A DNA stretch of 8,962 nucleotides from Synechococcales cyanobacterium PMM_0003 (GCA_949128015.1 CASBRC010000022.1:1-8962); one strand, 5' to 3'. Shown: positions 1-6,442, numbered from the stretch's first letter. Numbers and translations are program-made. The notes: generated by a model from the letters alone, not told the origin.

Positions 1-175
1 AGGATGTTCAACAATAAGTAGGCGAGCCTAAATAAACTGAAAATAGCAAAGCTGGAGATTTCTTATGCAAAATACATCATGAATGGGTTTTATGATAAAA
101 AAATCTTTACTTTACATAGGTTACGATTATTTGGTAAAGTTGAAGTAGATTTCAAGTAGTGAAATACTTTAATTT
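1..175. other. Intergenic, AT-rich, upstream of the interrupted small gene
   Basis: No convincing coding region or RNA gene is visible. The stretch is AT-rich and presumably holds the original promoter of the small secreted-protein gene whose inferred ATG is at 176. Three TTAC-type words occur at 106-124 (tttac, tttac, gttac). They resemble half-sites of response-regulator operators but their spacing does not fit a named consensus. No purine-rich ribosome binding site precedes 176, which is not unusual in cyanobacteria. Confidence 0.4.
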
Positions 176-331
176 ATGAATCATATAGCGGTTTTCATAT
201 GAGCATAGGCAAAATTTGGCTTTTGAAATGCTTGACAATATCTTTAAAAGCTTAGATTCAGCTACACATGGTCAACTGAAAACCGCTATATCAAAAAACA
301 GCTAACAGGTTTAATTGCGATCGCTAGTTTA
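176..331 (+). pseudogene. Severed 5' end of the small secreted-protein gene (start codon and signal peptide, split by a MITE)
   Basis: An ATG at 176 begins MNHI and then runs into the left inverted repeat of the element, with an in-frame TGA at 200-202 and a TAA at 245-247. Downstream of the element, the same frame is open from 293 and encodes KKQLTGLIAIASLLG, which continues directly into the 332-700 reading frame. If 186-290 (the element plus one TA) is removed, ATG AAT CAT ATC AAA AAA CAG is restored. This gives a 31-residue signal peptide: basic KK at residues 5-6, a hydrophobic core at about 8-25, and a cleavage site after A-H-A. The inserted length of 105 bp is a multiple of three, but the element carries stops. 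No ATG, GTG or TTG occurs in frame between 248 and 331, so the native signal peptide cannot be translated from a normal start. The joining model is inference from this one sequence. Confidence 0.7.
184..290. mobile_element. MITE-like element, ~103 bp, TA-flanked, 12-bp perfect terminal inverted repeats
   Basis: The ends are tagcggttttca (186-197) and its exact reverse complement tgaaaaccgcta (277-288), both bordered by TA (184-185 and 289-290). The subterminal 12 bases on each side also align in inverted orientation at 7 of 12 positions, so the inverted repeat is about 24 bp if imperfections are allowed. There is no coding capacity. Non-autonomous elements with TA target duplications are typically moved by IS630/Tc1-mariner family transposases, which is the inferred family here. 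An alternative 3-bp duplication (TCA at 181-183 and 291-293) is possible from the bases alone. It does not restore the host reading frame, whereas the TA model does. A perfect TTGACA lies inside at 232-237. Confidence 0.7.
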
Positions 332-700
332 TTGGGTGTTGAATTCATACTAGCTTCCCCGTCTGCTCATGCCACAACTCCCGTCACAAATCCAATAATC
401 ATTAGTCAGGCTCCTCCTTGGCAGCAAACTTATGCGTGTGGCAATTTCTCCATTACCCTAAGTGAGCAAGGTCGCGATCGTTACACCTATAAGGCAACTA
501 ATGCTAGAGGAAGAACTCTTACCATTAGAAATGGCAGTCATCATGGCGGACGCAACTACTCATCCATCTATACATTTAATAGTAATGATGGCTCTCAGTA
601 TATTCTGGAAGATTACGGTGGTGGCAAAGCAGCACTCAGCATTGGCAGTTATCCTAATGCAGGAATGACTTATGACTGCACAACTGACGGAAATCCATAA
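332..700 (+). CDS. Small secreted protein of unknown function, 5'-disrupted (mature domain intact)
   Basis: This is the surviving open frame of 122 residues from a TTG at 332. The TTG lies inside the hydrophobic core of the original signal peptide, so it is a poor start: a protein begun there has lost the basic n-region and half of the core. No ribosome binding site precedes it. The residues after the AHA cleavage site (about residue 15 onward) form a mature domain of about 108 residues. It has two cysteines, one near its start (TYACGNF) and one near its end (TYDCTTD), consistent with a single disulfide closing a small beta-rich domain (many Y, T, S, G; YTFNSNDGSQYIL). The cysteine placement and strand pattern faintly recall MliC-type lysozyme inhibitors, but I do not claim membership. 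The absence of internal stops suggests the insertion is recent or that some expression persists. The original product would be 139 residues starting at 176. Confidence 0.6.
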   Translation: MGVEFILASPSAHATTPVTNPIIISQAPPWQQTYACGNFSITLSEQGRDRYTYKATNARGRTLTIRNGSHHGGRNYSSIYTFNSNDGSQYILEDYGGGKAALSIGSYPNAGMTYDCTTDGNP

Positions 701-728
701 TGGATAGATAGTGCGCTCGCAGATCTTG

Positions 729-760
729 ATGGGTGTGTTAATGAAATGTAACGCACCCAT
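729..760. repeat. Hairpin, 12-bp stem (GGGTGNGTTA type)
   Basis: atgggtgtgtta (729-740) pairs with taacgcacccat (749-760) around an 8-nt loop, with one G-T pair. It starts 28 bp after the stop of the upstream small gene and is not followed by a T-run. The GGTGCGTTA/TAACGCACC word pair is a palindromic motif I recall as common in cyanobacterial intergenic DNA. It is more likely a dispersed repeat than a dedicated terminator, although it could slow or protect the transcript end. Confidence 0.55.
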
Positions 761-798
761 TGAATGTTAACTACAGCCTATTGAGGCTTTAAAGGGTA

Positions 799-849
799 CA
801 GAGAGATTTTTGAAAGTGCCGCGAAGCGGCACTTTCAAAAATCTCTCTG
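799..849. repeat. Long perfect hairpin, 24-bp stem, GAA loop
   Basis: Bases 799-822 and 826-849 are exact reverse complements around the loop GAA. The core is gtgccgc-gaa-gcggcac, flanked by T-runs on the outside left (807-811) and A-runs on the outside right (837-841). An intrinsic terminator would read A-run, stem, T-run, so the polarity here is reversed on both strands. It sits between convergent genes and could still block read-through as a structure, but a palindromic mobile or REP-like repeat is equally likely. Confidence 0.75.
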
Positions 850-977
850 GGTTTTATAAAAGCGTAAAGCGCTGTAATTGCAAGATTGATTAGAATGACT
901 GGGATCGCTTGTTTGGGCAAAAAGTCACAGAACCATTGACTGACAGATCTTTTGTGTTTTTTAAGCCCTACTTAGCA

Positions 978-3900
978 CTATGTTTTTGAGGATTGAGATT
1001 CTAAAAACTCACGAATTCGTTTGATTTGAAAATCACGGGCATAGTCTAGAACTTGATTTGCAAAAGGAATAAATGTAAAATCATTTGCTTTTAGAAGTGT
1101 GACTTCATCTTGAATCGCCAGAATGTCACCCATACGGGCAAGTTGTAATAATTTTTCGAGAGTATCCGTTGGTGGTGAGATCAAAGGTCGTGAAAGCTCA
1201 TTAGCATCGATTTTGATAGTCTTATCGATATGGAAATGAGAGCTGTTTACATCTTCGTATTCCCATTCTAAATTGAGCTGCGATCGCAATATATGAAATA
1301 ACGTATCAGGATCAACAGGCTTAGCAATAAAATCATTACATCCCACAGCAATACTAAGACTGCGATCTTGATTGAAGACACTTGCCGAAACCATGATAAT
1401 CGCCGTTTTTTGGAACATTGGTAATTGACGTAACTGCTTCGTGGTTTCATGTCCATCAAGCTGTGGCATCACCATATCCAATAAAATTAAATCTGGCTCA
1501 AATATCTGAGCTTGGGTAATGCAGTCATAGCCATCGATCGCTTCAGCCACGATAAAACCAACTGGGGTGAGTAAATCACTCAATACCATACGATTTTCGG
1601 TCTTATCATCAACAATCAAAATCTTGCGCCGCTCACCGAAGTAACCTGTAATATTCCGACTATCGATCGATCCAGCCTGAGTATAATTAGGAACTTCAGT
1701 TAACTCAATTTCAAACCAGAAAATACTACCTTTATTTAAACTGCTCTCAACATGTAAATTTCCTCCCATCATCTCTACTAGCTTTTGGCAAATTGGTAAG
1801 CCTAACCCAGTACCAGAGTAGTGACGGGTGCGATCGCCAACCTGTTGGAATGGCAAAAAGATATCTTCTAATTTATTGGGGGCAATCCCCACACCTGTAT
1901 CTGCGATCGCAAAACGGACTTTGTAGTTATTACTGCTTTCACAAGGTTGGGCAATCACGGAAAGAGATACACTGCCGCGATCAGTAAATTTAACCGCATT
2001 TCCGAATAAATTAATTAATACTTGTCGTAAGCGCTTTTCGTCACCATACATCATTGTTGGCAATGTGGTGGGCTGATAGAGCAACTGCACATCCTTAGCA
2101 TGTACTTGTAATTGAAATATGTCGGCAATGCTTTGGAGCAACTTCGGAAGATCAAACTCGTTGGGATTGAGTTCTAGCTTTTTGGCTTCAATTTTAGAAA
2201 GATCGAGAATATCGTTAAGCAAGGTTAGTAGATGTTCACCACTGCGCTGAATGATTTCTAAACCTTCCATATGCTTATTAGGATCATAACTGCGCTTGAG
2301 GATTTGAGCATATCCAAGAATGCCATTTAATGGGGTTCGTAACTCATGACTCATATTGGCAAGAAATTCGCTCTTTGCACGGTTGGCTGTGTCTGCTACC
2401 TCTTTAGCTAATTGCAGCTCTTTTTCGGCTTGTTTGCGATCGGTGATATCTGTCCCTACTGATAAAATTTCAATTAACTTTCCTTGATCGTCATAGATTG
2501 GTTTGTTAGACCAAGTCACCCATACCCGTCGCCCATCTTTGCAAATGTTCTCATTTTCATTGAGTTGATATTTCTCAGGAGCACAGCATATTTCCGCGAT
2601 CATATTTCGCAAATCTTCTTTCGATATATTTTTTGCTGAGACAAGCGTATCTAATACATAAGTACCGATTATCTCTTCTAATTGATAGCCAAAAAACTTC
2701 AATCCATAATCATTTAAGAAACAAATATGCCCTTGGGTATCCCAGCGTAAAATGATGCAGTTAGCTGACTCTACAAGATCGCGATATTTCTTTTCACTCT
2801 CTTTAATATTCTCTTCGATCAGTTTGCGATCGCTAATATCTTTAACAGCATAGATCGCAAAGCTTTTTCCTGCCAATTCGATGGTTTCCGAAGAGATCAG
2901 CCCCGTAAATTTTTTGCCCTGCTTAGTTACGAAGTTTGCTTCGTAATTAGACACTCTATCCTTAGCATCCAAAATTATTAACATGCGATCGCGTTCTTCT
3001 AGATCAACCCAAAGATTTAAATCTGAAGGAGCAGCACCGATTGCTTCCACACGGCTATAGCCTGTGATTTCTGTCCATTTATCATTAACATCAATATGCT
3101 TGTAGGTTTCATTGGAGAGCAAAGCCATGCCGTCAGGACTGGAGCGAAATGCTTTGGCAAACTTTTCTTCTGACTCGCGCAACGCTGCTTCCGTGAGTTC
3201 ATGCTCCAAAATTTCTTGCTGTAATGCATAGGTGCGTTCGTCTACTTTCTGCACTAAAAGCTGAGAATATTCCTCTAACCGCGTGTGCGATCTTTTCATC
3301 TGACGACTCATTTGATTAAAGGAATTTTCTAAGATTGCTAATTCTTTAATTGCACAGGAATATTCCACCTTTTGATCGAGATTGCCATTAGCGATCGATT
3401 GACTAGCCTGACTAAGTTGGCTGATAGGGCGACTGATGCGGCGGGCAGCCATGATGCCCAGCACGGCATTCAACCCCAGCGCGATTAGACATAGCATTAT
3501 CGTAAAACCTGTATTTTCTTTAATCGGTGACATAAAATCAGATGCAGGTACGGCAACAACAATGCGCCAATCCAATCCATTCAAACCAGAGTCATTACTC
3601 AATTTCCCAACTTGCAGAAAATATGATTCTCCCTCAAAATTAATCACTGACTGCTGAATTTCATTATTGTCTTGGATAGGCTGAGATTTTAGCCATTCAG
3701 CCACTGTGCGAGTCAATTTATCTTGACTTTGGGTTGCGAAAATGCGTTCGGACTTATTCTCTTTTGCCAATATTTCTACATCTAAGTTAGAAGTAGCTAC
3801 CAATTTACCTGAAGATTCAACAATTAATGTTTGTCCTTGTTTACTAACTTCTGTATCTTTTAAGAACTGATTGATATCCCCCAAAAGCATCGACACACCT

Positions 3901-4616
3901 AGTACTCCTTGCAGTTCACCATTCTCTTGATAGAAAGGCTTAATCGCGGTAATTGCAGGTTCTTCGGTAATCGAATCTGTATATACTTCCGTCCAGATAC
4001 TTTCCCTTTTCTCAACTACACTCTGATACCAAGGTCGTTCGCTTAGGTTAAAGTTGTTCTTTGCCATTAAGATTGTTTGTGGTCGCCCAAAACTATCCGT
4101 CATAAAAGTCGTCGTCGAATTTTCGACAGCAAACCGATCTTTGATTCGTCTTGCGCCAAAGTATTTGCCAGCAGTAGTAGCGACGTAAATATTACTAATA
4201 TGACGAAAGCTTTGAAGCTGTTTCCAAAAGTGAGTTTGGACTTTCTGCTCATTCTTAAAATCGATTTGTTCTAACTCAATACTATTGGCATTAAGTTTAT
4301 TTAGGGTATAGGGAAGTTCTAAGTATGAATGTAAGCGATCTTGAACCTGCTCGGTAACTTTACGATGGAATTGATTGGCAAGATGAAGGATTGCATGATG
4401 CCCATTCCGAAAAGACAACCATCCAATTAGTCCCACAATGCCAAAAGTGTTTAACAAAAATGGCACTGTAATCAACAAGCTCAGAGGTATTCTCAAGCCT
4501 TTTTTTTGACAGAGACTTGTTTGCGTCGGAATAAATCCTGTTGGCGTATTGTTGACTATATTTGGTGAAGTCGGAAGATTAGGTGATGTCGTAGGTTGGT
4601 TAATCGGTGTGGTCAT
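978..4616 (-). CDS. Membrane hybrid sensor histidine kinase (dCache-HAMP-PAS-PAS-HisKA-HATPase-REC)
   Basis: This 1212-residue protein has a cytoplasmic N-terminus rich in P, T and N, a membrane segment at about 43-68, and a periplasmic dCache-type domain at about 75-365 with RPWY at 194-197. A second membrane segment lies at about 369-392, followed by HAMP at about 392-445 and a short coiled coil. Two PAS domains follow (about 481-600 and 607-730, the second ending in the PAC-like SVGTDITDRK). HisKA has MSHELRTPLNG with phospho-acceptor H757. The ATPase domain shows the N-box (N873), DTGVG at 906-910 and GTGLGL at 935-940. REC has acidic D1003/D1004, phospho-acceptor D1047, S1077 and K1099. 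All catalytic residues are present, so it should autophosphorylate and pass phosphate to its own receiver; no HPt domain is present, so onward relay needs a partner. A 60-residue alpha-helical tail follows REC. It is probably co-transcribed with the TPR gene 32 bp upstream. The ligand and target genes are unknown. Confidence 0.95.
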   Translation of the reverse strand: MTTPINQPTTSPNLPTSPNIVNNTPTGFIPTQTSLCQKKGLRIPLSLLITVPFLLNTFGIVGLIGWLSFRNGHHAILHLANQFHRKVTEQVQDRLHSYLELPYTLNKLNANSIELEQIDFKNEQKVQTHFWKQLQSFRHISNIYVATTAGKYFGARRIKDRFAVENSTTTFMTDSFGRPQTILMAKNNFNLSERPWYQSVVEKRESIWTEVYTDSITEEPAITAIKPFYQENGELQGVLGVSMLLGDINQFLKDTEVSKQGQTLIVESSGKLVATSNLDVEILAKENKSERIFATQSQDKLTRTVAEWLKSQPIQDNNEIQQSVINFEGESYFLQVGKLSNDSGLNGLDWRIVVAVPASDFMSPIKENTGFTIMLCLIALGLNAVLGIMAARRISRPISQLSQASQSIANGNLDQKVEYSCAIKELAILENSFNQMSRQMKRSHTRLEEYSQLLVQKVDERTYALQQEILEHELTEAALRESEEKFAKAFRSSPDGMALLSNETYKHIDVNDKWTEITGYSRVEAIGAAPSDLNLWVDLEERDRMLIILDAKDRVSNYEANFVTKQGKKFTGLISSETIELAGKSFAIYAVKDISDRKLIEENIKESEKKYRDLVESANCIILRWDTQGHICFLNDYGLKFFGYQLEEIIGTYVLDTLVSAKNISKEDLRNMIAEICCAPEKYQLNENENICKDGRRVWVTWSNKPIYDDQGKLIEILSVGTDITDRKQAEKELQLAKEVADTANRAKSEFLANMSHELRTPLNGILGYAQILKRSYDPNKHMEGLEIIQRSGEHLLTLLNDILDLSKIEAKKLELNPNEFDLPKLLQSIADIFQLQVHAKDVQLLYQPTTLPTMMYGDEKRLRQVLINLFGNAVKFTDRGSVSLSVIAQPCESSNNYKVRFAIADTGVGIAPNKLEDIFLPFQQVGDRTRHYSGTGLGLPICQKLVEMMGGNLHVESSLNKGSIFWFEIELTEVPNYTQAGSIDSRNITGYFGERRKILIVDDKTENRMVLSDLLTPVGFIVAEAIDGYDCITQAQIFEPDLILLDMVMPQLDGHETTKQLRQLPMFQKTAIIMVSASVFNQDRSLSIAVGCNDFIAKPVDPDTLFHILRSQLNLEWEYEDVNSSHFHIDKTIKIDANELSRPLISPPTDTLEKLLQLARMGDILAIQDEVTLLKANDFTFIPFANQVLDYARDFQIKRIREFLESQSSKT

Positions 4617-4648
4617 GGGCTTGTTTGTTCTGGTACATTATTTCAACT

Positions 4649-6178
4649 TTATTCAAAACCCAGTCTTCTTAACGCAATTTTGCGATTTTGCAAAAACTGA
4701 GGTTCTTGCGGTGAGATTTGAATAGCTTGATCGTAGGCGGCGATCGCTTCTTCGAGCAGTCCAAGCCCACTCAGGGCATTGCCACGGTTGTACCAAGCAA
4801 AATGATCGTCAGGATTGATCTCTAAAGCCCGATCGTGACTTGCGATCGCATCTTCATAAAGTTCGAGCTTGCTAAGCACCAGCCCACGATTGTTCCATGC
4901 GTAATAGTCATCGGGACGGAGTTCTAAAGCTTTATCGTAACTAGCGACCGCCTCAGTATAATTGCCCCATTGTTCAAGGGCTTTAGCACGGCTGTACCAA
5001 ATTTGATGATCGTGAGGTTTGTACTCTAGGGCGCGATCGTAGCTTGCCACCGCCTCGTCATATCGTCCAATACTTTCAAGCGCATAAGCTCGACTAAACC
5101 AACCCTGAACATAGTCTGGTCTAATAGCTAAAGCTTTTTCACAATAGTCGATCGCTTCTTCGTATTTGCCAAGCACACCACAAACTAAGCCTTTACCACC
5201 ATAGGAATAATAATAATCAGGCTTGTGTTTGAGCGCCGTGTTGTAACTATTGATCGCTTCTTCGTAGCGCCCCAACATACTTAATGAAGTACCAAGGTTG
5301 TGCCAAGCCGCATAAAAGTCTTCTTGATATGAGATCGCTTGATGATAATTCTGCACAGCCTCTTCATGGTGACTAGACAGGTCTAGGGCTACGGCACGGT
5401 TATACCAAGCCAAATGATTATTATCGCGAATTGCTAAGGCGCGATCGCAATTTGCGATCGCTTCTTGGCAACGGTTACCCGCTACTAATAACCCACCTTG
5501 CTCCAGTAATAGCTCAATGCGGCGCTCTGAGATTAAGGGCTGCGCCTCGATTAATTTTTGGAGATCATCATATTTGCGATCGCGATCCTCCTCACTAATT
5601 TTGGCATAGGCTTCATAGCGATCGTCACTGACCCAGCGAAAAGTCTCTTGGCGCATCAGCTCCATGTCAGTAGGAAACTCAAACACCTCAACAGCATCGC
5701 CAAAAAATTCAGGATAGCTGTCAATAAAAAACTTGAGCGCAAATAAAGGCAATAGAAATACAAAACAGATCGAAAAATTCTCTTTGAGTTTCGATTGCAA
5801 TAAAATCAGATGCGCAAGTGGACGCGGCACATGGGTCAACTTCTCGCCTAACCCACGATCGTCTAGCTCATGAACTTGACCTTCTAAAAATTCTTCAATG
5901 CCTGTGACAAATAATATGTTTGTGTCATGTAAACCTATTTCGCCCACAAACATTTCATGAAAATCAGCAATCGGGCGATCAAGTCTTAATATATTGATTT
6001 TTTGACTCGCTGCATCTGCCCGCGTCCTTTTAATAATTTGCTCACCTTCCGCAGGTGAACAACGAACAAACAACATACCAAAATCTTGTTTGTTCCTGAG
6101 TAAGCCCACTAGAGTCTGATATTCTGCTTCTGGATTTTTTAGAGCGTCTTTATCCCAGGCGTTTCCAGTGTGTTGCAT
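4649..6178 (-). CDS. TPR protein with STAND/AAA-like N-terminal domain lacking a P-loop
   Basis: The protein has 509 residues. The C-terminal half holds eight consecutive 34-residue TPR units in exact register from about residue 223 to 494, with typical signatures such as AWYNRG and EAIASYDRAL. The N-terminal ~200 residues are not TPR. A beta-strand (FGMLFVRC, 33-40) leads into SPAEGEQII where an ATPase would have its Walker A lysine, so no GxxGxGKT/S exists. A hydrophobic strand followed by GIEEF (88-97) sits where Walker B is expected. The stretch around 128-168 (SICFVFLLP, PEFFGDAVEVFEF) resembles the segment that closes STAND-type NTPase domains in cyanobacterial TPR proteins. I infer a nucleotide-independent scaffold or adaptor. 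The ATG is supported by GGGAG four bases upstream (6183-6187). The gene is 32 bp upstream of the hybrid kinase on the same strand, suggesting an operon and a shared signalling role. No signal peptide is seen, so it is presumably cytoplasmic. Confidence 0.88.
   Translation of the reverse strand: MQHTGNAWDKDALKNPEAEYQTLVGLLRNKQDFGMLFVRCSPAEGEQIIKRTRADAASQKINILRLDRPIADFHEMFVGEIGLHDTNILFVTGIEEFLEGQVHELDDRGLGEKLTHVPRPLAHLILLQSKLKENFSICFVFLLPLFALKFFIDSYPEFFGDAVEVFEFPTDMELMRQETFRWVSDDRYEAYAKISEEDRDRKYDDLQKLIEAQPLISERRIELLLEQGGLLVAGNRCQEAIANCDRALAIRDNNHLAWYNRAVALDLSSHHEEAVQNYHQAISYQEDFYAAWHNLGTSLSMLGRYEEAINSYNTALKHKPDYYYSYGGKGLVCGVLGKYEEAIDYCEKALAIRPDYVQGWFSRAYALESIGRYDEAVASYDRALEYKPHDHQIWYSRAKALEQWGNYTEAVASYDKALELRPDDYYAWNNRGLVLSKLELYEDAIASHDRALEINPDDHFAWYNRGNALSGLGLLEEAIAAYDQAIQISPQEPQFLQNRKIALRRLGFE
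5441..5461. repeat. Pair of HIP1 octamers (GCGATCGC)
   Basis: Two GCGATCGC octamers lie at 5441-5448 and 5454-5461, only 5 bp apart, inside the TPR gene. HIP1 is dispersed throughout the window: at least fifteen copies, mostly inside genes, including 317-324 and 1280-1287. This density is the main base-level evidence that the DNA is cyanobacterial. The pair is representative and has no local function that I can infer. Confidence 0.85.
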
Positions 6179-6221
6179 GGTTCTCCCATATTGACCAAAT
6201 GCTCAAACCAATCATACCAAA

Positions 6222-6227
6222 ATTATA
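6222..6227 (-). promoter_or_regulatory. Candidate -10 box of the TPR-kinase operon
   Basis: Read on the - strand this is a perfect TATAAT, 43 bp upstream of the TPR gene's ATG. No good TTGACA-type -35 sits at 16-18 bp; the nearest similar word, TTGTGA (6249-6254), is 21 bp away. The call rests on the -10 hexamer and position only. Confidence 0.35.
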
Positions 6228-6255
6228 AAATTTTGCTGCATTTGATAATCACAAA

Positions 6256-6300
6256 CAGCAATCCTCATTATGAAATTGATTTTTATAATGAGAATTGCTG
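6256..6300. repeat. Imperfect hairpin, 20-bp arms, in divergent promoter region
   Basis: The arms are 6256-6275 and 6281-6300, ending in cagcaat and attgctg, with one mismatched pair (6263/6293), one G-T pair (6272/6284) and a 5-nt loop. It lies between two divergent genes, where no terminator is needed. It could be a palindromic repeat, a small MITE, or a structured part of a leader. A second hairpin follows after 7 bp. Confidence 0.6.
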
Positions 6301-6307
6301 GATTACA

Positions 6308-6342
6308 AAAGTAGGTGCGGCTCTCAGCGCCGCACCTACTTT
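6308..6342. repeat. GC-rich hairpin, 14-bp perfect stem, in divergent promoter region
   Basis: aaagtaggtgcggc (6308-6321) pairs exactly with gccgcacctacttt (6329-6342) around a 7-nt loop. There are only short A and T runs at its outer ends. It lies 100 bp upstream of hslO and about 130 bp upstream of the TPR gene. It could insulate the two promoters by terminating stray transcripts, or it could be a dispersed repeat. Confidence 0.65.
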
Positions 6343-6358
6343 CTGGAGCGATCGAACT

Positions 6359-6380
6359 CAAGTTAACATCAAGTTAACAT
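6359..6380. promoter_or_regulatory. Perfect 11-bp tandem direct repeat, candidate PhoB/OmpR-family operator
   Basis: caagttaacat occurs twice head-to-tail (6359-6369 and 6370-6380). An 11-bp period places both copies on the same DNA face. Read on the - strand each copy contains GTTAACTT, which matches 7 of 8 positions of the cyanobacterial Pho-box unit (PyTTAAPyPyT/A, 11-bp spacing) as I recall it. A further GTTAATTT at 6406 is three 11-bp steps downstream. A TATAAA at 6384-6389 could be the hslO -10 box, which would put the repeat over the -35 region. The regulator identity is inference. Confidence 0.45.
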
Positions 6381-6442
6381 AGATATAAAGTCAGGCTTTG
6401 CCTGCGTTAATTTGTTGAATTCGCAAACGTTAGGAAAAGTTA

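Larger units (their letters stand above)
701..977. other. Intergenic region between convergent genes
   Basis: These 277 bases separate the 3' ends of the small secreted-protein gene (+) and the hybrid kinase gene (-). They hold two inverted repeats, annotated separately at 729-760 and 799-849, and nothing that looks coding. The stretch 850-977 is AT-rich with a short palindromic word around 861-873. I see no T-rich terminator tail for either gene. Confidence 0.5.

Noticed and set aside
106..128. HLR1-like (RpaB) operator upstream of the interrupted gene
   Set aside because: TTTACATA and GTTACGAT are separated by one base rather than the two I recall for HLR1, and the second half differs from the consensus; AT-rich DNA gives such matches easily.
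181..293. TCA as a 3-bp target duplication of the element
   Set aside because: The bases fit, but excision under this model shifts the host frame and gives a stop after 13 codons, while the TA model restores the signal peptide.
462..668. Alternative + frame of 68 codons inside the small secreted-protein gene
   Set aside because: Composition is not protein-like and it is a frame-shadow of the gene that has the signal peptide and paired cysteines.
799..849. Calling the 24-bp hairpin a bidirectional rho-independent terminator
   Set aside because: The runs flanking its GC core are T before and A after on both strands, the reverse of what an intrinsic terminator needs.
1793..1987. Antisense open frames within the hybrid kinase gene (also at 3436-3657 and 4077-4274)
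   Set aside because: All kinase domains on the - strand are intact and recognisable; the antisense frames have no start signals or recognisable motifs.
4649..5600. DNA-level tandem repeat array or CRISPR-like periodicity
   Set aside because: The ~102-bp periodicity comes from the eight 34-residue TPR units; the copies are diverged and there are no constant repeats with unique spacers.
6170..6382. 70-codon + strand open frame covering the divergent gap
   Set aside because: It runs through both hairpins and the direct repeat, overlaps the TPR gene's start region, has no ribosome binding site and shows no protein-like pattern.
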